A DNA stretch of 64,000 bases. Origin: Methylomonas lenta. Its GTDB lineage: Bacteria; Pseudomonadota; Gammaproteobacteria; Methylococcales; Methylomonadaceae. The DNA lies in assembly GCF_001644015.1 (NCBI RefSeq), contig NZ_LUUI01000114.1, positions 23,178-87,177 of the forward strand, in the 5' to 3' direction. Under the pieces are notes generated by a model. The model made no database searches. It worked only from the letters and a program-made list of their open reading frames with translations, and was not told where the DNA came from. A program made the position numbers and the translations under genes. Positions 62,572-64,000 of this stretch are shown piece after piece. The first letter of the stretch is position 1; every line of letters starts with the position of its first letter.

Positions 62572-63833
62572 AGCGATTATGCGTGTATGCCAGCGATCAA
62601 TTAGTCGGTTATCTGCATGAAAATGATGGTAACGGGTTAGCCTTTATTTATGCGTCAGATTGGTTGGCGCTGCCAAACGCCATCGCGCTTTCACCAGAAC
62701 TACCGCTTAGTGCGGATTTATTTAGCGGTGAGGCCGTCAGCGCCTTTTTTGAAAATCTATTGCCGGAAGGTGATGTGCTGGACTTTATCAGTAAAGCCGC
62801 GCAGATTTCGGCCGGCAATGTCTTTGGATTATTGGAACGATTTGGCGGCGATACGGCGGGCGCTTTTTCGATACTACCTGAAGGATTACTGCCTAGCGAT
62901 GAGCCGCATTATTTGCCGGTAACGCCGGAATCAATCAACCTATGGTTTGACCGCTCTCGAGGCATACCGCTGGATATATCAGGTGAACAAGCCCGCATGT
63001 CGCTGTCGGGTGCCCAGGATAAAATGACGGTGTTTATCGATCAATTGGGCAACGTCTCACTGCCGTTAGGTGCAGCCCCCTCAAGCCACATCATTAAACC
63101 ATCCATTCAACATCGCCAAGATATTCCTCATACAGCTATCAATGAAGCTTTGGTTATGACGTTAGCCCAGAGGATTGGCATGGATGTCGCAAAGGTAGAC
63201 TATTCGCTGGAATTGAACGCTATTGTCATCGCTCGTTATGATCGAACACTCGGTAAAGATGGTCGACTCAGTCGCCTTCATCAAAATGATCTGTGCCAAA
63301 TATTGGGTATTCCATCGGGCAAAAAATACGAAGCGGAAGGCGGGCCTACTTTAAAAGCTTGTTTTGATGCAGTGTTGGCGCGCAGTGTTCAACCTGCTGT
63401 CGATAAAAAGCGTTTGATCGAATGGGTCATCTTCAATGTATTAGTTGGCAACATGGATGGTCATGCTAAGAACTTATCGCTGATGAGTAAAGGCACGCGC
63501 ACCCAATTAGCACCGTTTTATGATTTGGTGTGCACGGCGGTTTATCCTCATTTGAGCCAAAAACTGGCATTTAAAATTGGTGGAGAAAACCGGCCACAAT
63601 GGCTAATGAGTCGTCATTGGGATCGGTTCGCTGAGGATATTGTCGTCAAACCGAAATTTGTCCGTAAAGTGACGGGTGACATGATTCAACGTATAGAATT
63701 GGTATTACCGGCAGTTGCTGCCGAGCTCGGAGCAATAGTCGGAAAGCCGGATGAGCTGCACATGATTGGAAAGGTTTTAGACCACGTCAATTCATCCGTG
63801 GCTTTGATAAAATCTAGGCTGCAGTCTTCCTAG
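62568..63833 (+). CDS. hipA: HipA-type serine/threonine kinase toxin
   Basis: A 421-residue HipA, apparently complete. N-terminal Couple_hipA domain (LCVYASDQLVGYLHENDGNG, ENLLPEGDVLDFIS), then the kinase part: the SLSGAQDKM loop with the autophosphorylation Ser region, SHIIKPS containing the ATP-binding Lys, VIARYDR, the catalytic loop NVLVGNMDGHAKNLSLM, and the metal-binding PFYDLVCTAVYP. E. coli HipA phosphorylates glutamyl-tRNA synthetase and induces dormancy. ATGA overlap with hipB is the standard toxin-antitoxin arrangement. Confidence 0.92.
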   Translation: MKRLCVYASDQLVGYLHENDGNGLAFIYASDWLALPNAIALSPELPLSADLFSGEAVSAFFENLLPEGDVLDFISKAAQISAGNVFGLLERFGGDTAGAFSILPEGLLPSDEPHYLPVTPESINLWFDRSRGIPLDISGEQARMSLSGAQDKMTVFIDQLGNVSLPLGAAPSSHIIKPSIQHRQDIPHTAINEALVMTLAQRIGMDVAKVDYSLELNAIVIARYDRTLGKDGRLSRLHQNDLCQILGIPSGKKYEAEGGPTLKACFDAVLARSVQPAVDKKRLIEWVIFNVLVGNMDGHAKNLSLMSKGTRTQLAPFYDLVCTAVYPHLSQKLAFKIGGENRPQWLMSRHWDRFAEDIVVKPKFVRKVTGDMIQRIELVLPAVAAELGAIVGKPDELHMIGKVLDHVNSSVALIKSRLQSS

Positions 63834-63912
63834 CCATTGGATATATGGCCTGTAAATTTAAGGCTGACTTAGTCAGTTGTGCAATCAACTGCTTCACTTT
63901 ATCCGTATCATC

Positions 63913-64000
63913 TTACAGCCCAAGATTCACACTAGCCTTATAAAGATATGGCTCTCCCAGATTTCCCGTGGTAGCCACTATATATAGTATTTCTGGAAAT
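63913..64000 (-). CDS. C-terminal fragment of an unidentified protein (continues past right edge)
   Basis: The minus strand reads FPEILYIVATTGNLG, EPYLYKASVNLGL and TAA at 63913. Beyond the stop the same frame continues for about 32 sense codons (DDTDKVKQLIAQLTKSALNL) to a TAG at 63814, overlapping the hipA end. Either the gene has a premature stop or the downstream part is chance. The family is not recognised. Confidence 0.35.
   Translation of the reverse strand, partial: FPEILYIVATTGNLGEPYLYKASVNLGL

Noticed and set aside
1-64000. CRISPR array, tRNA, rRNA or riboswitch
   Set aside because: No regularly spaced repeat arrays, no T-loop-like GGTTCGAATCC blocks in the gaps, and no rRNA-like sequence were noticed. 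Small or degenerate RNAs could still be missed by eye.

Overview
The window looks like a chromosomal segment of a gammaproteobacterium, most likely a methanotroph-type member of the Methylococcales. This is inferred from gene content and moderate GC, not from a marker gene. The gammaproteobacterial order yceF / yceD-rpmF-plsX-fabH-fabD-fabG, the uvrA / ssb neighbourhood, PEP-CTERM proteins with a PrsT-type TPR protein, and a nif-type flavodoxin/LRV cassette all fit. No rRNA, tRNA or CRISPR array was seen.

Layout. 1-6.9 kb: the C-terminal half of an RND pump, a glycosyltransferase coupled to a VPLPA/PEP-CTERM-type surface protein, uvrD, and small membrane proteins. 6.9-15.1 kb: a forward run cutA, dsbD (with a duplicated periplasmic domain), a TlpA-like thioredoxin, aroQ, accB, accC, prmA, a zinc-ribbon protein and an RlmI-like methyltransferase. 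It is followed by a 58-residue metal-binding-domain protein overlapping a Cys-rich membrane protein. 16-20.5 kb: a lipoprotein, a PEP-CTERM protein and a large PrsT-like TPR protein. 20.7-38.9 kb: core genes, namely parC, a four-gene Mla/Pqi-type lipid transport operon, dusA, folE, hemH, a MutS-like ATPase, purT, a lytic transglycosylase, an HDOD protein, yceF, and yceD-rpmF-plsX-fabHDG. 39-45.3 kb: a diguanylate cyclase, uvrA, a YajR-like transporter and ssb.

45.5-49.6 kb is the most distinctive block. A twin-domain SagB-type oxidoreductase converges on an operon of nif-type flavodoxin, 4Fe-4S/LRV protein, SUFU-like protein and ankyrin protein. A sigma-54 type -24/-12 element lies ahead of each unit, suggesting co-regulation, possibly with nitrogen fixation. 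No nitrogenase structural gene is in the window.

49.8-50.1 kb holds a 154-bp MITE-like element with 18-bp terminal inverted repeats and 11-bp target duplications, inserted into a palindromic repeat. 50.4-55.8 kb: an OmpA protein, glgB and several small proteins including a DUF2024 member. 55.8-59.8 kb: a LysR regulator divergent from AhpD-like, PPOx-reductase fusion and GST genes, ending in a decayed DUF1348 gene.

59.8-64 kb is a decaying accessory region. It has gene fragments, an IS whose transposase carries two in-frame stops, a vapC relic, and an intact hipBA pair with three operator-like palindromes spaced exactly 50 bp. A partial reverse-strand reading frame runs off the right edge.
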